Source: Balneatrix alpica DSM 16621
GTDB lineage: Bacteria; Pseudomonadota; Gammaproteobacteria; Pseudomonadales; Balneatricaceae
Length of the DNA: 64,000 nt
NCBI RefSeq assembly: GCF_000619885.1
Contig: NZ_JHUZ01000016.1
Location: 1 to 64,000, forward strand
Direction of reading: 5' to 3'
The first letter of the stretch is position 1, and each line of letters starts with the position of its first letter. The notes below the pieces were generated by a model. That model searched no databases, had not been told where the DNA came from, and worked only from the letters and a program-made list of their open reading frames with translations. Both the position numbers and the translations under genes were made by a program. Shown piece after piece: positions 24,076 to 36,284 of this stretch.

Positions 24076-25656
24076 ATGTTAGACGCCAATCTTAAGCAGC
24101 AACTCGCTACCTATTTACAGAATTTGAAAACGCCTGTGCAGCTGGTGCTCTCGGTGGACGCCAGTGCCAAAGCGCAAGAATTAGCCAAACTGGCTGAGCA
24201 GTTAGCGGCATTGTCACCGCTGATCAGCGTCAGTCAGCAAACCTTGCAGCGTACACCCAGCATGCAGGTGCGTGGTGAGCAGGGCAGCCTGATGGAGTTT
24301 GCCGGGGTGCCGCTGGGGCATGAGTTTACCTCTCTGGTCCTGGCGCTGTTACACAGTGGCGGTCATCCGCTCAAACTGGATCCCCAGGTGATTGAACAAG
24401 TACGGCAGCTGCAAGGGCATTATCGTTTCGAGACCTATATTTCCCTCAGCTGTCAGAACTGCCCGGAAGTGGTGCAGGCGTTAAATATGATGGCGGCACT
24501 GAATCCGCAAATTGAGCACGTGATGATTGATGGGGCGCTGTTCCAGGAGGAAGTGAATCAGCGCAATGTGCTGGCGGTGCCTGCTGTGTTCCTCAATGGT
24601 CAGCTGTTTGGCCAGGGCCGCATGAGCCTGGGGGAAATTTTAAATAAGGTGGATAGCCAGGCATCTAAGCGTCAGGCGGAGCAATTGCAGCATAAAGCAC
24701 CTTATGACTTTTTAGTGGTAGGCGGTGGCCCTGCCGGTGCGGCGGCAGCCATTTATGCTGCGCGCAAAGGTATCCGTACCGGGCTGGTAGCCGAGCGTTT
24801 CGGTGGTCAGGTGCTGGATACAGTGGGTATCGAAAACTTTATCTCGGTGAAAGCGACCGAGGGCCCCAAGCTGGTGGCCAGTCTGGAGGCCCATGTGCGC
24901 GACTATGAGGTGGATATTATCACCGACCAGCGTGCCGCTAAGCTGACCCCGAAGACGCAAAGTCGCAGTGGTTTGGTGGAAGTTGAGCTGGCTTCCGGCG
25001 CCACCCTGAAGACCAAAGCGTTACTCCTGGCCACTGGTGCGCGCTGGCGGGAAATGCAGGTGCCGGGTGAGCAGGAATATCGCGGCCGGGGAGTGGCTTA
25101 CTGCCCACACTGTGATGGCCCGCTGTTTAAGGGCAAGCCGGTGGCGGTGATTGGCGGTGGCAACTCCGGTGTGGAAGCGGCGATTGATTTGGCCGGTATT
25201 GTTGAGCACGTTACCTTGCTGGAGTTTGCCTCCAGCCTCAAGGCGGATGAGGTGCTGCAGCGCAAACTGCGTTCGTTGCCGAATGTCACCATTATTACCG
25301 ATGCGCAAACCACCGCCGTAGTGGGTAATGGTGAGCGTGTCACGGCTTTGCAGTACCGTGATCGCCAAAGTGGTGGGGAACACCAATTAGCTCTGGCAGG
25401 TATCTTTGTGCAGATTGGACTCGTGCCTAATAGTGAGTGGCTGAAGGGCGATCTGGAGTTAAGTCGCTTTGGCGAAATTGTCGTGGGTGCCCGCGGTGAA
25501 ACCTCTGTGCCGGGTGTTTTTGCGGCCGGTGATGTGACCAATGTGCCCTACAAACAGATCATTATCGCGATGGGCTCCGGTGCCAATGCGGCCCTGGGTG
25601 CCTTCGATTACCTGATCCGCAGTTCCGTCGAGGAGCAAAGCAGCGCCGCTGCCTAA
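24076..25656 (+). CDS. ahpF: Alkyl hydroperoxide reductase subunit F
   Basis: A 526-residue flavoprotein disulfide reductase that recycles AhpC with NAD(P)H. The N-terminal tandem thioredoxin-like domain (about 1-200) carries the redox pair in [14 protein letters not shown]. The thioredoxin-reductase-like part follows: FAD site [19 protein letters not shown] (about 215-233), the catalytic CPHC in [12 protein letters not shown] (about 340), NAD(P) site [17 protein letters not shown], and the FAD tail [16 protein letters not shown]. The gene is complete. ATG 24076 follows AGGAG. Confidence 0.97.
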   Translation: MLDANLKQQLATYLQNLKTPVQLVLSVDASAKAQELAKLAEQLAALSPLISVSQQTLQRTPSMQVRGEQGSLMEFAGVPLGHEFTSLVLALLHSGGHPLKLDPQVIEQVRQLQGHYRFETYISLSCQNCPEVVQALNMMAALNPQIEHVMIDGALFQEEVNQRNVLAVPAVFLNGQLFGQGRMSLGEILNKVDSQASKRQAEQLQHKAPYDFLVVGGGPAGAAAAIYAARKGIRTGLVAERFGGQVLDTVGIENFISVKATEGPKLVASLEAHVRDYEVDIITDQRAAKLTPKTQSRSGLVEVELASGATLKTKALLLATGARWREMQVPGEQEYRGRGVAYCPHCDGPLFKGKPVAVIGGGNSGVEAAIDLAGIVEHVTLLEFASSLKADEVLQRKLRSLPNVTIITDAQTTAVVGNGERVTALQYRDRQSGGEHQLALAGIFVQIGLVPNSEWLKGDLELSRFGEIVVGARGETSVPGVFAAGDVTNVPYKQIIIAMGSGANAALGAFDYLIRSSVEEQSSAAA

Positions 25657-25729
25657 AGCTCCTTCTGCCCTGGTAGCTTGTGTCGCCAGGGCAGTTCCCT
25701 GTTCTTTCCATCCCAACGGATGAACCCTT

Positions 25730-25753
25730 GCCCCGCCCCCGCGGGGCTTTTTT
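25730..25753 (+). terminator. Rho-independent terminator of ahpCF
   Basis: GCCCCGC-CCCC-GCGGGGC (25730-25747) is followed directly by six T residues. Confidence 0.92.
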
Positions 25754-26059
25754 GTTGCTAAAGATATTGAACACCTGGTCGCAAATTTAGCCACGGAGGA
25801 ACCCGCATTAGGGGGAAAGGGTGTTCAATTTATTAACCGCTAGTGGCCAACAAAGCACAAAATAGTGGGTGGAAAACGCTAACTGTCCGGTTAAACCAAC
25901 TCCCTGTCGCTTTTATTCAACTCTTTACCTACCTTTGTCGCCTTGCTTGTTCAATAATTTCACCCTATGTACCAGCAAACCTGCGCAGTCAGGGCGCTGG
26001 GCATCGTCCGGCGGAGCCGGGCTGTCAACGAGTCTGCACACAAGCTGAAAATAACGACC
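25754..26059. other. Intergenic leader region of the glutamate dehydrogenase gene
   Basis: No gene is supported in these 306 bases. Part of the stretch is open in the frame of the following gene from 25967, but the codons there look non-coding. The promoter of gdhB should be here; I could not identify a clear -35/-10 pair. Confidence 0.4.
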
Positions 26060-29000
26060 ATGCCTAATCACAGCAAAAATAATGATGCCATCGAACGGGT
26101 CATGTCCCTGATTGATGAGCGTTTGTCTGGCACCCAGCGTGATCAGATTAAAGCACTGGCTGAACTCTACTACGCCGAAAGCAACTCCAAGGAACTCCAG
26201 GCCACCTCCGGGGAAGATCTGTACGGAGCGGTACTGTGTTTATGGGATTTCTTGCAGCAGCGCCAGCCCGGCCGTCCACAAATTCGCGCTTATAACCCCA
26301 ACTATGAAGAGCACTCCTGGCAGTCTACCCACTCGATTCTGGAAGTGGTGTCGGATGATATGCCGTTTCTGGTGGCTTCTTTGTCGATGGAATTTGTGCG
26401 CCAGGGCATGACCCTGCACCTGACCACTCACCCGGTCATTGCGGTGGTGCGTGATGACAAAGGTCAGCTGGTATCGCTACATAGCCGTCATCAGGCACCC
26501 GAAGGAGCGAAGCTGGAAGCGGTGATGCGCTTTGAGATTGATCGCCAGAGTGAAACCCAGGTGCTGGATCAGCTGAAATCTGATCTGTATCGGGTGTTGG
26601 ATGATGTCCGCATGACCGTGGAAGACTGGCCCAGCATGCGGGGCAAGATGGAAGAAGTGATCAGCCTGGTTGAGGGGCAAAAGGGTAAGCTGCCGCTGAC
26701 TGCGGAAGACTTTGATGAGTCCCTGGCCTTTTTGCGTTGGGTGGTGGATAACCACTTTACCTTTATCGGCTACCGTTATTTCAGCCTGGAAGAGCAGCAA
26801 GACGGTCTGTGCAAACTGCATCTGGATGATAGCCAGTGTTTGGGTACTTTCCGCGATATCAGCCATCTGAGCGAAGAGCGTCGTCATATCCAGCTTAATG
26901 AGCGCCTGTCGCGTCTGGCGCTGGAGCCGAATCTGCTGATTATCACCAAGTCCACCTCGCGCTCTACCGTACATCGCCCGGCGCACTTGGATTACCTTGG
27001 CATCAAGCACTTTGACAATAAAGGCAAGGTCATTGGTGAGTTCCGTTTCTTTGGTCTGTACACCTCGGATGCTTACTCACTGCGAGTGAATGAGATTCCG
27101 TTGCTGCGGATGAAGGAGCAGCGTCTGCTGGATAAGATGCAGATTTCCCTGACTTCGCACAAAGGACGCCAGCTGCGGCATATCCTTGATAACTATCCCC
27201 GTGATGAGATGTTGCAGGCCAGCCAGACTGAGCTGGAAGACACCGTCAAGGGCATCCTGGAGCTGCAAGGCCGTAAACAGCTGCGTATTTTTACCCGTAC
27301 CGACATCTATGGCCGCTTTGTCACGGCGCAGGTGTATGTGCCGAAAGACCGCTTCAATACCGAGCTGCGCCAGACTTTTGAGCGCATGCTGATGAAGGAG
27401 TTCCAGGGTAATTCCCACGAATTCAATGTGCGCCACATGGAAGGCGTCTTAGCCCGTGTGCACTTTACTGTGCATACCGAAATGGCTCACGAGCTGCGCT
27501 TTGATGTGGAAGAGCTGGAAGGGCGGATGACCGAAGCCATGTTGTCTTGGGAAGACAAGGTACACGTGGCGCTGAAAACCAAGGCTGGTGAAGAGCAGGC
27601 AAACAAGCTTTACCGTGATTACGGTCACGCCTTCCCCTCGGCCTACAAGGAAGACTTCACTCCGCATAAAGGGGTGCAGGATATTCTGCGTCTGGACTCC
27701 CTCAGTGATAGCAGCCCGCTGTCGACTTACCTCTATCGTCCGCTGGAAAGCCTGGATGACAACCTGCGTTTCAAGGTGTTTGGCCGTGGCCACATCATGG
27801 CGCTGTCTGACGTGCTGCCGGTCTTGGAAAACATGGGCGTGCGAGTGATTGCTGCGCGTCCCTATGAAATCACCCCGGTGAATCACAGTGAGCGTTGGAT
27901 TCTGGACTTCGATATTGCCGTCGCCGGCGGTTTGGATCTGGATGCGGGTAATGTGCGTGATCGTTTCCAGGATACCTTTGCCCAGACCGTGGCAGGCAAG
28001 GTCGAGAACGATGGCTTTAACCGCCTGGTCATCGCCGCTGGCTTGGCTTGGCGTGATGTGGTGGTACTGCGGGCGGTAGCCAAGTACCTGCTGCAAATTC
28101 GCGTGCCCTTCTCCCAGGCTTATATGGAAGAAACCCTGGTGCGTAATGCCAGCATCAGTTACATGCTGGCGGAGCTCTTTAATCTGCGCTTTGATCCCTC
28201 CCGCGTCAGTGCGGAGCAGGCTCAGGCGGTACAGACCCAGATCGAGCAGGCGCTGGAGCATGTTTCCAACCTGGATGAAGACCGTATTCTGCGCCACTTC
28301 CTGTCAGTGATTCTGGCGATGCTGCGGACCAACTTCTTCCAGCCCGATGCTACGGGCGCATACCGCGACTATGTGTCCTTCAAGCTCAATCCCGAAGCGA
28401 TTCCTGCGGTGCCTTTGCCCCGTCCCATGTTCGAAATTTGGGTTTACAGCCCCTGGGTCGAAGGGGTGCACCTGCGTGGTGGCAAGGTGGCACGCGGTGG
28501 TCTGCGCTGGTCTGACCGTCGTGAAGACTTCCGCACCGAAGTGCTGGGCCTGGTGAAAGCACAAATGGTGAAAAACGCGGTCATCGTACCGGTGGGCGCC
28601 AAGGGTGGTTTCGTCTGCAAACAGATGCCGGTAAACGCTAACCGTGATGAGACCCTGGCTGAAGGTATCCGCTGCTATCAGACCTTTATCCGCGCACTGT
28701 TGGATATCACCGATAACCTGGTACAGGGTGAAGTGGTGGCGCCGAAGTCGGTGGTGCGTTACGACGAAGATGATCCCTACCTGGTAGTGGCTGCTGATAA
28801 GGGCACCGCGACCTTCTCTGACATTGCCAACGCTATTTCGTTGGAATACGGCCACTGGTTGGGGGATGCCTTTGCCTCCGGTGGTAGCCAGGGCTATGAC
28901 CACAAGAAGATGGGCATCACCGCCCGTGGTGGTTGGGAATCAGTCAAGCGATTGTTCCGTGAACTGGGCCATGACACCCAAACTCAAGACTTCACTGTTG

Positions 29001-30889
29001 TGGGTATCGGGGATATGGCCGGTGACGTGTTCGGTAACGGTATGCTGCTGTCGGAGCACATTCGTCTGGTAGCGGCCTTTAACCACATGCACATCTTTAT
29101 TGACCCCAATCCTGATGCGGCTAAGACCTTCCCTGAGCGTCAACGCCTGTTCAATCTGCCCCGTTCTTCTTGGGCGGATTACGACACCAGCCTGATCTCC
29201 AAGGGCGGTGGTATTTTTGAGCGTAAAGCCAAATCCATTGCGATTACCCCGGAAATGCGTGCAGCCCTGGGTATTGAGGAAGGGGTGACCAGCTTGACGC
29301 CTAACGAGTTGATCAGTGCCATTCTTAAGGCGCCGGTTGATCTGTTGTGGAACGGTGGTATCGGTACCTATGTGAAAGCGGCCAGTGAAACCCATGCCGA
29401 TGTGGGCGACCGTGCCAACGATGCTCTGCGTGTTAATGGCAGTGAGCTGCGCTGTAAAGTAGTGGGCGAGGGCGGTAACCTGGGCCTGACCCAGAAGGGC
29501 CGTATTGAGTTTGCCCGCCGTGGTGGCTTGATTAACACCGATGCGATTGATAACTCCGGTGGGGTGGATTCCTCCGACCATGAGGTCAATATCAAGATTC
29601 TACTGGGCGGTGTAGTGGGTGCCGGTGACATGACCGAGAAGCAGCGTAATACCCTGCTGGCGGAAATGACCGATGAAGTAGCGGAACTGGTTCTGCGTCA
29701 CAACCGTGGCCAGAGCAACATCCTCAGCCTCAGCAACCGTATTGCCCGTAGTCGCCTCAATGATCACCAGCGTTTGATGCAGAGCCTGGAAAAAGAAGGC
29801 CGCCTCAATCGTGCCTTGGAATACCTGCCGAGCGATGAAGTACTGGCGAAGCGGGCTAAACAAGGCGAGGGCCTGACCCGTCCTGAAATGGCGGTGCTGT
29901 TGGCGTACTCCAAAATCAAGTTGTTTGATGAGTTGGTGAAGTCTGATATCGGTCAGGATGAAGCGCTGCAGTCCTCACTGCGTGAGTACTTCCCGCAGCC
30001 GCTGCGCGAGCGTTTCAAAGCGCAAATCGCCACGCATCCGCTGCATACCGAGATCCTGGCCACTCACCTGACTAACCAGATGTCGAACCGGATGGGCATT
30101 ACCTTCTGCAGTTATCTGCAGGAAGAAACCAATGCTCAGGCGGCGGATATTCTGCGTAGCTGGATGGCGGCACGGGAAATTTTCGGTATCAACAAACTCT
30201 GGGATGCCTTTGCTGAGCTGCCCCATGTAGTGAATGACGACCTGTTGTCCGGCATGCAGTTGCAGGTGCAGGACGTACTGGAGCAAGCCACCCTGTGGTT
30301 GTTACGCAACCGCCGTGCGCCTTACCAGATTGAGCAGCTGGTAGCAGAGTTCCAGCCTGGGGTGCAGGCGCTGAATGCAGCCCTGCCCAGCTTGTTGGAT
30401 GAAGCTGCCCTGGCGGCCTATCAGGCCAAGGTAGCTGAACTGGAAGCGGCCAAGGTGCCGGCAACGGTTGCGGCCCAGATGGCGGGCCTGTCAACGCTGT
30501 TCTATGCACTGGATATCGTTCGTGTGGCGGGCGAGACCGGTGTGGAGGTGACTGCGGCGGCTCCTGCTTACTTCCGTCTGGGGGTCGAGCTGGAATTGAA
30601 CTGGCTGCGTCAGGCGATTGCCGCTCTGCCGGAGGATGACCTGTGGCAGCGTAAAGCGCGGGCAACCCTGTTGGATGAGTTGGATGCTTCCCTGCGGGTG
30701 CTGACGGCGGACTTTATTCGCCATAGCAAGAATCCTGAGGCGCCGCTGGGCTATCTGGATACCTGGCTGCAGGATAACCGTCTGCTGCTGCAACATTGTC
30801 AGGATACCTTTGCTGGTCTGCGCAATCAGGCTAAGCATAATCTGGCGATGCTGTCAGTGGCGGTGCGGGAGATCCGTCACCTGCAATAA
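26060..30889 (+). CDS. gdhB: NAD-specific glutamate dehydrogenase, large (GDH-180) type
   Basis: This 1609-residue protein belongs to the large bacterial NAD-glutamate dehydrogenases that convert glutamate to 2-oxoglutarate and ammonia, mainly in arginine/glutamate catabolism. The long N-terminal half (about 1-700) holds the ACT-like regulatory modules. The catalytic core (about 740-1250) shows WSDRREDFRTEVLGLVKAQMVKNAV, VGAKGGFV with the catalytic Lys, GIGDMAGDVFGNGML and GEGGNLGLTQKGRIEFA (nucleotide-binding region). The C-terminal helical region follows. I start at ATG 26060; a longer frame from 25967 adds 31 unlikely residues. The Shine-Dalgarno sequence is poor. An arginine-pathway-type aminotransferase follows, consistent with shared physiology. 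Confidence 0.95.
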   Translation: MPNHSKNNDAIERVMSLIDERLSGTQRDQIKALAELYYAESNSKELQATSGEDLYGAVLCLWDFLQQRQPGRPQIRAYNPNYEEHSWQSTHSILEVVSDDMPFLVASLSMEFVRQGMTLHLTTHPVIAVVRDDKGQLVSLHSRHQAPEGAKLEAVMRFEIDRQSETQVLDQLKSDLYRVLDDVRMTVEDWPSMRGKMEEVISLVEGQKGKLPLTAEDFDESLAFLRWVVDNHFTFIGYRYFSLEEQQDGLCKLHLDDSQCLGTFRDISHLSEERRHIQLNERLSRLALEPNLLIITKSTSRSTVHRPAHLDYLGIKHFDNKGKVIGEFRFFGLYTSDAYSLRVNEIPLLRMKEQRLLDKMQISLTSHKGRQLRHILDNYPRDEMLQASQTELEDTVKGILELQGRKQLRIFTRTDIYGRFVTAQVYVPKDRFNTELRQTFERMLMKEFQGNSHEFNVRHMEGVLARVHFTVHTEMAHELRFDVEELEGRMTEAMLSWEDKVHVALKTKAGEEQANKLYRDYGHAFPSAYKEDFTPHKGVQDILRLDSLSDSSPLSTYLYRPLESLDDNLRFKVFGRGHIMALSDVLPVLENMGVRVIAARPYEITPVNHSERWILDFDIAVAGGLDLDAGNVRDRFQDTFAQTVAGKVENDGFNRLVIAAGLAWRDVVVLRAVAKYLLQIRVPFSQAYMEETLVRNASISYMLAELFNLRFDPSRVSAEQAQAVQTQIEQALEHVSNLDEDRILRHFLSVILAMLRTNFFQPDATGAYRDYVSFKLNPEAIPAVPLPRPMFEIWVYSPWVEGVHLRGGKVARGGLRWSDRREDFRTEVLGLVKAQMVKNAVIVPVGAKGGFVCKQMPVNANRDETLAEGIRCYQTFIRALLDITDNLVQGEVVAPKSVVRYDEDDPYLVVAADKGTATFSDIANAISLEYGHWLGDAFASGGSQGYDHKKMGITARGGWESVKRLFRELGHDTQTQDFTVVGIGDMAGDVFGNGMLLSEHIRLVAAFNHMHIFIDPNPDAAKTFPERQRLFNLPRSSWADYDTSLISKGGGIFERKAKSIAITPEMRAALGIEEGVTSLTPNELISAILKAPVDLLWNGGIGTYVKAASETHADVGDRANDALRVNGSELRCKVVGEGGNLGLTQKGRIEFARRGGLINTDAIDNSGGVDSSDHEVNIKILLGGVVGAGDMTEKQRNTLLAEMTDEVAELVLRHNRGQSNILSLSNRIARSRLNDHQRLMQSLEKEGRLNRALEYLPSDEVLAKRAKQGEGLTRPEMAVLLAYSKIKLFDELVKSDIGQDEALQSSLREYFPQPLRERFKAQIATHPLHTEILATHLTNQMSNRMGITFCSYLQEETNAQAADILRSWMAAREIFGINKLWDAFAELPHVVNDDLLSGMQLQVQDVLEQATLWLLRNRRAPYQIEQLVAEFQPGVQALNAALPSLLDEAALAAYQAKVAELEAAKVPATVAAQMAGLSTLFYALDIVRVAGETGVEVTAAAPAYFRLGVELELNWLRQAIAALPEDDLWQRKARATLLDELDASLRVLTADFIRHSKNPEAPLGYLDTWLQDNRLLLQHCQDTFAGLRNQAKHNLAMLSVAVREIRHLQ

Positions 30890-30913
30890 GCCTGGGTCGT
30901 ATCCGCTTGTGCC

Positions 30914-30944
30914 ATCAGGCCGCCTTCGGGCGGCCTGATTGTTA
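30914..30944 (+). terminator. Terminator after gdhB
   Basis: A perfect 11-base stem (ATCAGGCCGCC / GGCGGCCTGAT) is closed by the stable tetraloop TTCG and followed by TGTTAT. Confidence 0.85.
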
Positions 30945-31107
30945 TGGACTTCGCTATAGGCGTCCTGGCGTGACGCCGGCACAGAAGTTTTGGCTTCTTC
31001 GCAAAAAGAGGTCGCGGCCTTGCAATCCCTTTGGCCGTAATATCGTTATAACTGCTATATCGGAACCAGAACAATCTGGTCAGCGGACTGCGAGTCCGGC
31101 ATGATAA

Positions 31108-32361
<1,254 letters not shown>

Positions 32362-32394
32362 TGCGCGGTTATTGAAATTGCGTTTGCTCTGTGA

Positions 32395-32419
32395 GGGTGG
32401 CCGATGGCCACCCTTTTTT
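32395..32419 (+). terminator. Rho-independent terminator after the aminotransferase
   Basis: GGGTGGCC-GAT-GGCCACCC (32395-32413) is followed by six T residues. It lies between convergent genes and may serve both. Confidence 0.92.
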
Positions 32420-32435
32420 ATTGGTACAGATTGGG

Positions 32436-33239
32436 TTAACGCTCATCTTGCTCTGGTTGCAGGTGGTCAATGGCGGTATGGCCCAGTTGATAGCGCTGCA
32501 GCAATGAATGATAGCTACCATCTGCATGCATTTTGCTTAGCCCTTGGTTAAATAGGGCAATCAACTCTTTATGGCGTGGGTTCTGAAATGAACTGATCAC
32601 ATAGAGGCTGTTTACCGACAGGGGAGGACCGGTAAAGCTCAGCAAAGGACGGAGTTCTGGGGTTTGTCGACGTAGGGTATAAGCAGCGACGGCTTCATCC
32701 TCCAGGGTTAAATCGATCCGCCCATAGGCCAGCTTGCGTAAATTGGTGATGAGGTCGGTTGCCTCCTCCCGCTGAAAGTGTTCTGACTGCACGATGCTGG
32801 AGCCATACCCATAACCACGAATGGTGCCCAGCTTTTTACCGTGCAGGGAATCGATCCCTTGGTAGTCAAACTCATCACTGCTGCGTTTGATGAAACGAAT
32901 GCCACTGGCCAGCATGGGGTAGCTGTAGTGAAAGACACGGGCACGCTCAGGTGTCCACCAGGCATCAATCAGGATGTCGTACTCGGCATTCTCTGTCCCT
33001 TTGAGTGCCCGTACCCAGGGTACATACTCTATCTCGACTTCTAGCCCGACCCGGGCAAAGGCGGTTTCTACCAGCTCAACCAGAATGCCACCCTGTGGGT
33101 GTTCCGGATCAGTATAGGGGGGCCAGCTGTCACTGACGGCTTTGATACTGATCACTTCGGCATAGGCCGGCGAGCCCATGGCCAGGCTAAGGAGCAGGCT
33201 GAACAGATAATAACGCCACTGTGGACAACGTTGATTCAT
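32436..33239 (-). CDS. Periplasmic solute-binding protein, SBP_bac_3 family
   Basis: A 267-residue secreted protein: signal peptide about residues 1-27 (YYLFSLLLSLAMGSPAYA), followed by a bacterial extracellular solute-binding domain type 3 (SDSWPPYTDPEHPQGGILVELVETAFARVG, then YDILIDAWWTPERARVFHYSYPM). No permease or ATPase gene is adjacent. Stand-alone proteins of this type in aquatic gammaproteobacteria are common, and their ligands are mostly unknown. Features such as the Trp-rich loop and the absence of transporter partners leave open whether it feeds an importer or a signalling protein. It is convergent with the aminotransferase gene. Confidence 0.82.
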   Translation of the reverse strand: MNQRCPQWRYYLFSLLLSLAMGSPAYAEVISIKAVSDSWPPYTDPEHPQGGILVELVETAFARVGLEVEIEYVPWVRALKGTENAEYDILIDAWWTPERARVFHYSYPMLASGIRFIKRSSDEFDYQGIDSLHGKKLGTIRGYGYGSSIVQSEHFQREEATDLITNLRKLAYGRIDLTLEDEAVAAYTLRRQTPELRPLLSFTGPPLSVNSLYVISSFQNPRHKELIALFNQGLSKMHADGSYHSLLQRYQLGHTAIDHLQPEQDER

Positions 33240-33406
33240 GGCAACCCTGTGCGGCGGGGGTGGAGCAATAGTGTAAATAAGTAAGGGGTAAAGATAGTCT
33301 TTGTTCCCGGCCGTAATAGTTTCATAATAAGCGCGCCCAGGACTTCCAAGAGCAGGTTATAGCCTGTTAATGGAATGTCAGCAATTTGCTGTTTTTTTGC
33401 GAGTTA

Positions 33407-34450
33407 ATGCTAGTGAAAACCCGCCTGCTTGAATTCGACTATCTGCGTGCTCTGGCCATCATTCTGATTGTGTTTGGTCATTCGGTTTATAACACCGAAA
33501 AGGGCTTTCCGTTGCTGCTGGAAAACCTGTTGCGCGGCGGCACGGCGGTGTTTGTGTTTATTTCTGGTTTCTTCTTGCATGCGGTGTTTGCGCGTAACTT
33601 CGAGTTGCGCAGCTTTATGTGGAAGAAAGTGAAAAACGTGTTGGTGCCATTCTTAGTGGTGTCGGCAGTAGGTTTGGCTTGCCGGTTGTTCGGCTGGATA
33701 GTGCTGCTCGACTATCCGGCTGAGAAGGTACTGCTCAACACCTATTACACGGTGAAGAACTTCTACGTGCTTTATCCGCACTGGTATATCCCCTTTATTA
33801 TGCTGGTGTTCTTGTTGTCGCCGTTGTACCTGGCCTTTTTGCGTTTGCCGGTCGGGCGGCAACTGTTGCTGTTTGCCCTGTTTGTACTGTTATCACTGTT
33901 TTTGCATCGTCCACACGGTAATGTGAACCAGATTCAATCCATCCTGTATTACACCCCGTTTTATTTACTGGGGATGCTTTACTCCCAGCATCGGGCCTGG
34001 TTTGAGGCTCGGATGGGCAAGGTATTGGTGTTATCGGCGATCCTGGTGGTGGGCGCGTTACTGCTGCAAACCTATGTGTGGGTTTGGATTGGAAACTACC
34101 ATAAGTGGTTTTTTGAATATAAAGGGGTGGACTTGCAGTTTGTGCAGAAGATGGGGCTGTGCATGTTGCTATTGGGCTGGAGTCGCTACTTGGCAGCCCA
34201 ACCACTGAATCCCTGGTTAAAAGAAATGGGTGACCTGAGTTTTGCGATCTTTTTCCTCCATCCGCTCTTTACCCTGTTGATGGAGAATATCTTCCCGTGG
34301 CTGGGTTGGATGAATGTGCCAGGAGGGGCGTTATTTAGCACCATGATGACGCTGCTGGTGTTTTCGATTCACTTTTTTGGCAGCTTCTACACGGCGCGTA
34401 TTATCCGTCGACTCTGGCCCGATAAAAGCCGTTGGTTGATCGGTTCTTGA
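33407..34450 (+). CDS. Acyltransferase-3 family membrane protein, OpgC-like
   Basis: A 347-residue polytopic membrane protein of the acyltransferase-3 family. It starts with the family pattern LEFDYLRALAIILIVFGHSV (catalytic-type His near residue 26), followed by about ten hydrophobic helices; FFLHPLFTLL near the C-terminus is also typical. It is the gene directly upstream (256 bases) of opgG and opgH, so decoration of periplasmic glucans with succinyl or another acyl group, like OpgC, is a reasonable inference. I chose ATG 33407 although the Shine-Dalgarno sequence is weak; a TTG at 33386 in the same frame is less likely. Confidence 0.78.
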   Translation: MLVKTRLLEFDYLRALAIILIVFGHSVYNTEKGFPLLLENLLRGGTAVFVFISGFFLHAVFARNFELRSFMWKKVKNVLVPFLVVSAVGLACRLFGWIVLLDYPAEKVLLNTYYTVKNFYVLYPHWYIPFIMLVFLLSPLYLAFLRLPVGRQLLLFALFVLLSLFLHRPHGNVNQIQSILYYTPFYLLGMLYSQHRAWFEARMGKVLVLSAILVVGALLLQTYVWVWIGNYHKWFFEYKGVDLQFVQKMGLCMLLLGWSRYLAAQPLNPWLKEMGDLSFAIFFLHPLFTLLMENIFPWLGWMNVPGGALFSTMMTLLVFSIHFFGSFYTARIIRRLWPDKSRWLIGS

Positions 34451-34706
34451 TCGATTTTGAGGCGGTGCGCGGGATCTTGTCATGTTTCACGCGCACCCTG
34501 CTTTTTTTGATTTCAGCCCTTGCATTCAAGTGAGAAAAGCGTACCCTCAGCGCGCGTTTTAGACTGAAAAAGTCTAATTTTGTCGGCAATTTGCGACAGC
34601 TGGCGTGAACTGATCCGCCCTTGAGAACCTCAGCAAAGACCGACATTAACGCAAGCGTTTGTAGAGCTTTTAGCGGATCGTTTTTGGCGGAGTGCAGGTA
34701 AGTCTT

Positions 34707-36284
34707 ATGTGGCGTAATGCGGTAAACAAGGCAAGTTGGCGGGCTTGGGTATTGGCCGGTTTGATGGCCCCCGCGCTGGCGGTTAACCCGGTGGTAGCGG
34801 CTCCCAAAGCAGGGATAAAAGAAGCAACCAATTACGCAATTAGCGGCAAGTTTAACCGGGATACCGTTGCCGATCTGGCGCGTAAACTGGCTCAGCAGCC
34901 CTATCAGCCCTTGGATGCGAGTCTGCCTGAGCAGCTCGAAGGCCTGAATTACGATCAATATCGAGACATTCGCTTTAATTCCGCTTCCTCTATTTGGGCC
35001 GGTGAAGAACTACCTTTCCAAATGCAGCTTTTCCACCGTGGTTTCTATTTTAAAGACCCGGTTGAGGTCGCCATTATCGACAATGGCGAGGCTAAACACC
35101 TGGCCTATAGCCCGAACCTGTTTAGTACAGGCCAAGTGATGCAACAGCCGTTGCCCAATGAAGACATCGGCTTTGCGGGTTTCCGTCTGCATAACCCGCT
35201 CAATCGTGCCGATTACTTCGATGAGTTGGCGGTATTTCAGGGGGCCAGTTATTTCCGCTCGTTAGGCCGTAATCAGGCCTATGGTCTGTCTGCCCGTGGC
35301 CTGGCGATCAAAACCGCCGATCCAGAAGGGGAAGAGTTCCCGGCTTTCCGCGCCTTCTGGATTGAAAAGCCCACTAAAGAGAGTAACTCGGTGGTGGTCT
35401 ATGCCCTGTTGGACAGCCCAAGCACCACGGGTTCTTACCGTTTCACCATCCGCCCCGGCACCAATACGGTAATGGATGTGGAGGCCACCCTGTTTCCCCG
35501 GGTTGAGCTGAAGAAGATTGGCCTGGCACCGGGCACCAGTATGTTTATGTTCTCGGCGAATGGCCGTGAGCGCGCGGATGACTTCCGCCCACAGGTGCAT
35601 GACTCCGATGGTTTGCTGATGCTGAACGGACGGGGTGAGCGTTTGTGGCGGCCCTTGGCGAATCCCAAGGATCTGCAAATCAGTGCCTTTATGGATAACG
35701 CTCCCCTGGGCTTTGGCTTGATGCAGCGTAACCGCGATTTCAACAGCTACCAGGATCTGGAAGCCCGTTATGAGCGTCGTCCCAGCTTATGGGTCGAGCC
35801 TGTGGGTAACTGGGGTAAAGGGGCGGTGGTATTGGTCGAAATTCCCACCAACTCTGAGGTGCATGACAATATCGTGGCCTTCTGGTCACCCAGTGAGGCG
35901 ATTCCCGCCGGTTCTGAGTACAGTTTTGCCTATCGTTTAGTCTGGGGGCAGGGGCCTTTGGTCTCCCCGGGAGAAGGGCGAGTTGAGGCTACCCGCAGTG
36001 GCCGCGCTGAGATTAGTGGGCCGACTCCCAAGCGTCTGTTTGTGATCGACTATGTTTTCCCCAATCCCTTGCCTGGCATCACTCCCCAGCGCCCTGAGGC
36101 TCAGGTGAAAAACTCCGCCGGCGAGGTCAGTAACGTAGTGATTGTGGAAAATCCGGAAACCGGGGGCTATCGAGTGAGCTTCCAGTTAGATCCGCAGGAT
36201 CAAAAACTGATTGAACTGCGTCTGGATCTGAAATTTAGCGATGGTCGTAAAGCTGAGAGCTGGATGTATCGATGGACACGCTAA
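34707..36284 (+). CDS. opgG: Glucan biosynthesis protein G
   Basis: A 525-residue periplasmic protein for osmoregulated periplasmic glucan synthesis, probably adding or shaping branches on the beta-1,2 backbone. The signal peptide spans about residues 1-32 ([20 protein letters not shown]). Typical OpgG blocks are [32 protein letters not shown], then FFRS-like [21 protein letters not shown], and [22 protein letters not shown] 34707 is preceded by AGGTAAG. The 3' end overlaps opgH by 13 bases, so the two are translationally coupled. Confidence 0.95.
   Translation: MWRNAVNKASWRAWVLAGLMAPALAVNPVVAAPKAGIKEATNYAISGKFNRDTVADLARKLAQQPYQPLDASLPEQLEGLNYDQYRDIRFNSASSIWAGEELPFQMQLFHRGFYFKDPVEVAIIDNGEAKHLAYSPNLFSTGQVMQQPLPNEDIGFAGFRLHNPLNRADYFDELAVFQGASYFRSLGRNQAYGLSARGLAIKTADPEGEEFPAFRAFWIEKPTKESNSVVVYALLDSPSTTGSYRFTIRPGTNTVMDVEATLFPRVELKKIGLAPGTSMFMFSANGRERADDFRPQVHDSDGLLMLNGRGERLWRPLANPKDLQISAFMDNAPLGFGLMQRNRDFNSYQDLEARYERRPSLWVEPVGNWGKGAVVLVEIPTNSEVHDNIVAFWSPSEAIPAGSEYSFAYRLVWGQGPLVSPGEGRVEATRSGRAEISGPTPKRLFVIDYVFPNPLPGITPQRPEAQVKNSAGEVSNVVIVENPETGGYRVSFQLDPQDQKLIELRLDLKFSDGRKAESWMYRWTR

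Noticed and set aside
25967-26059. N-terminal 31-codon extension of the glutamate dehydrogenase
   Set aside because: The extension is Arg/Val-rich without similarity to the family start, and no ribosome-binding site precedes it.
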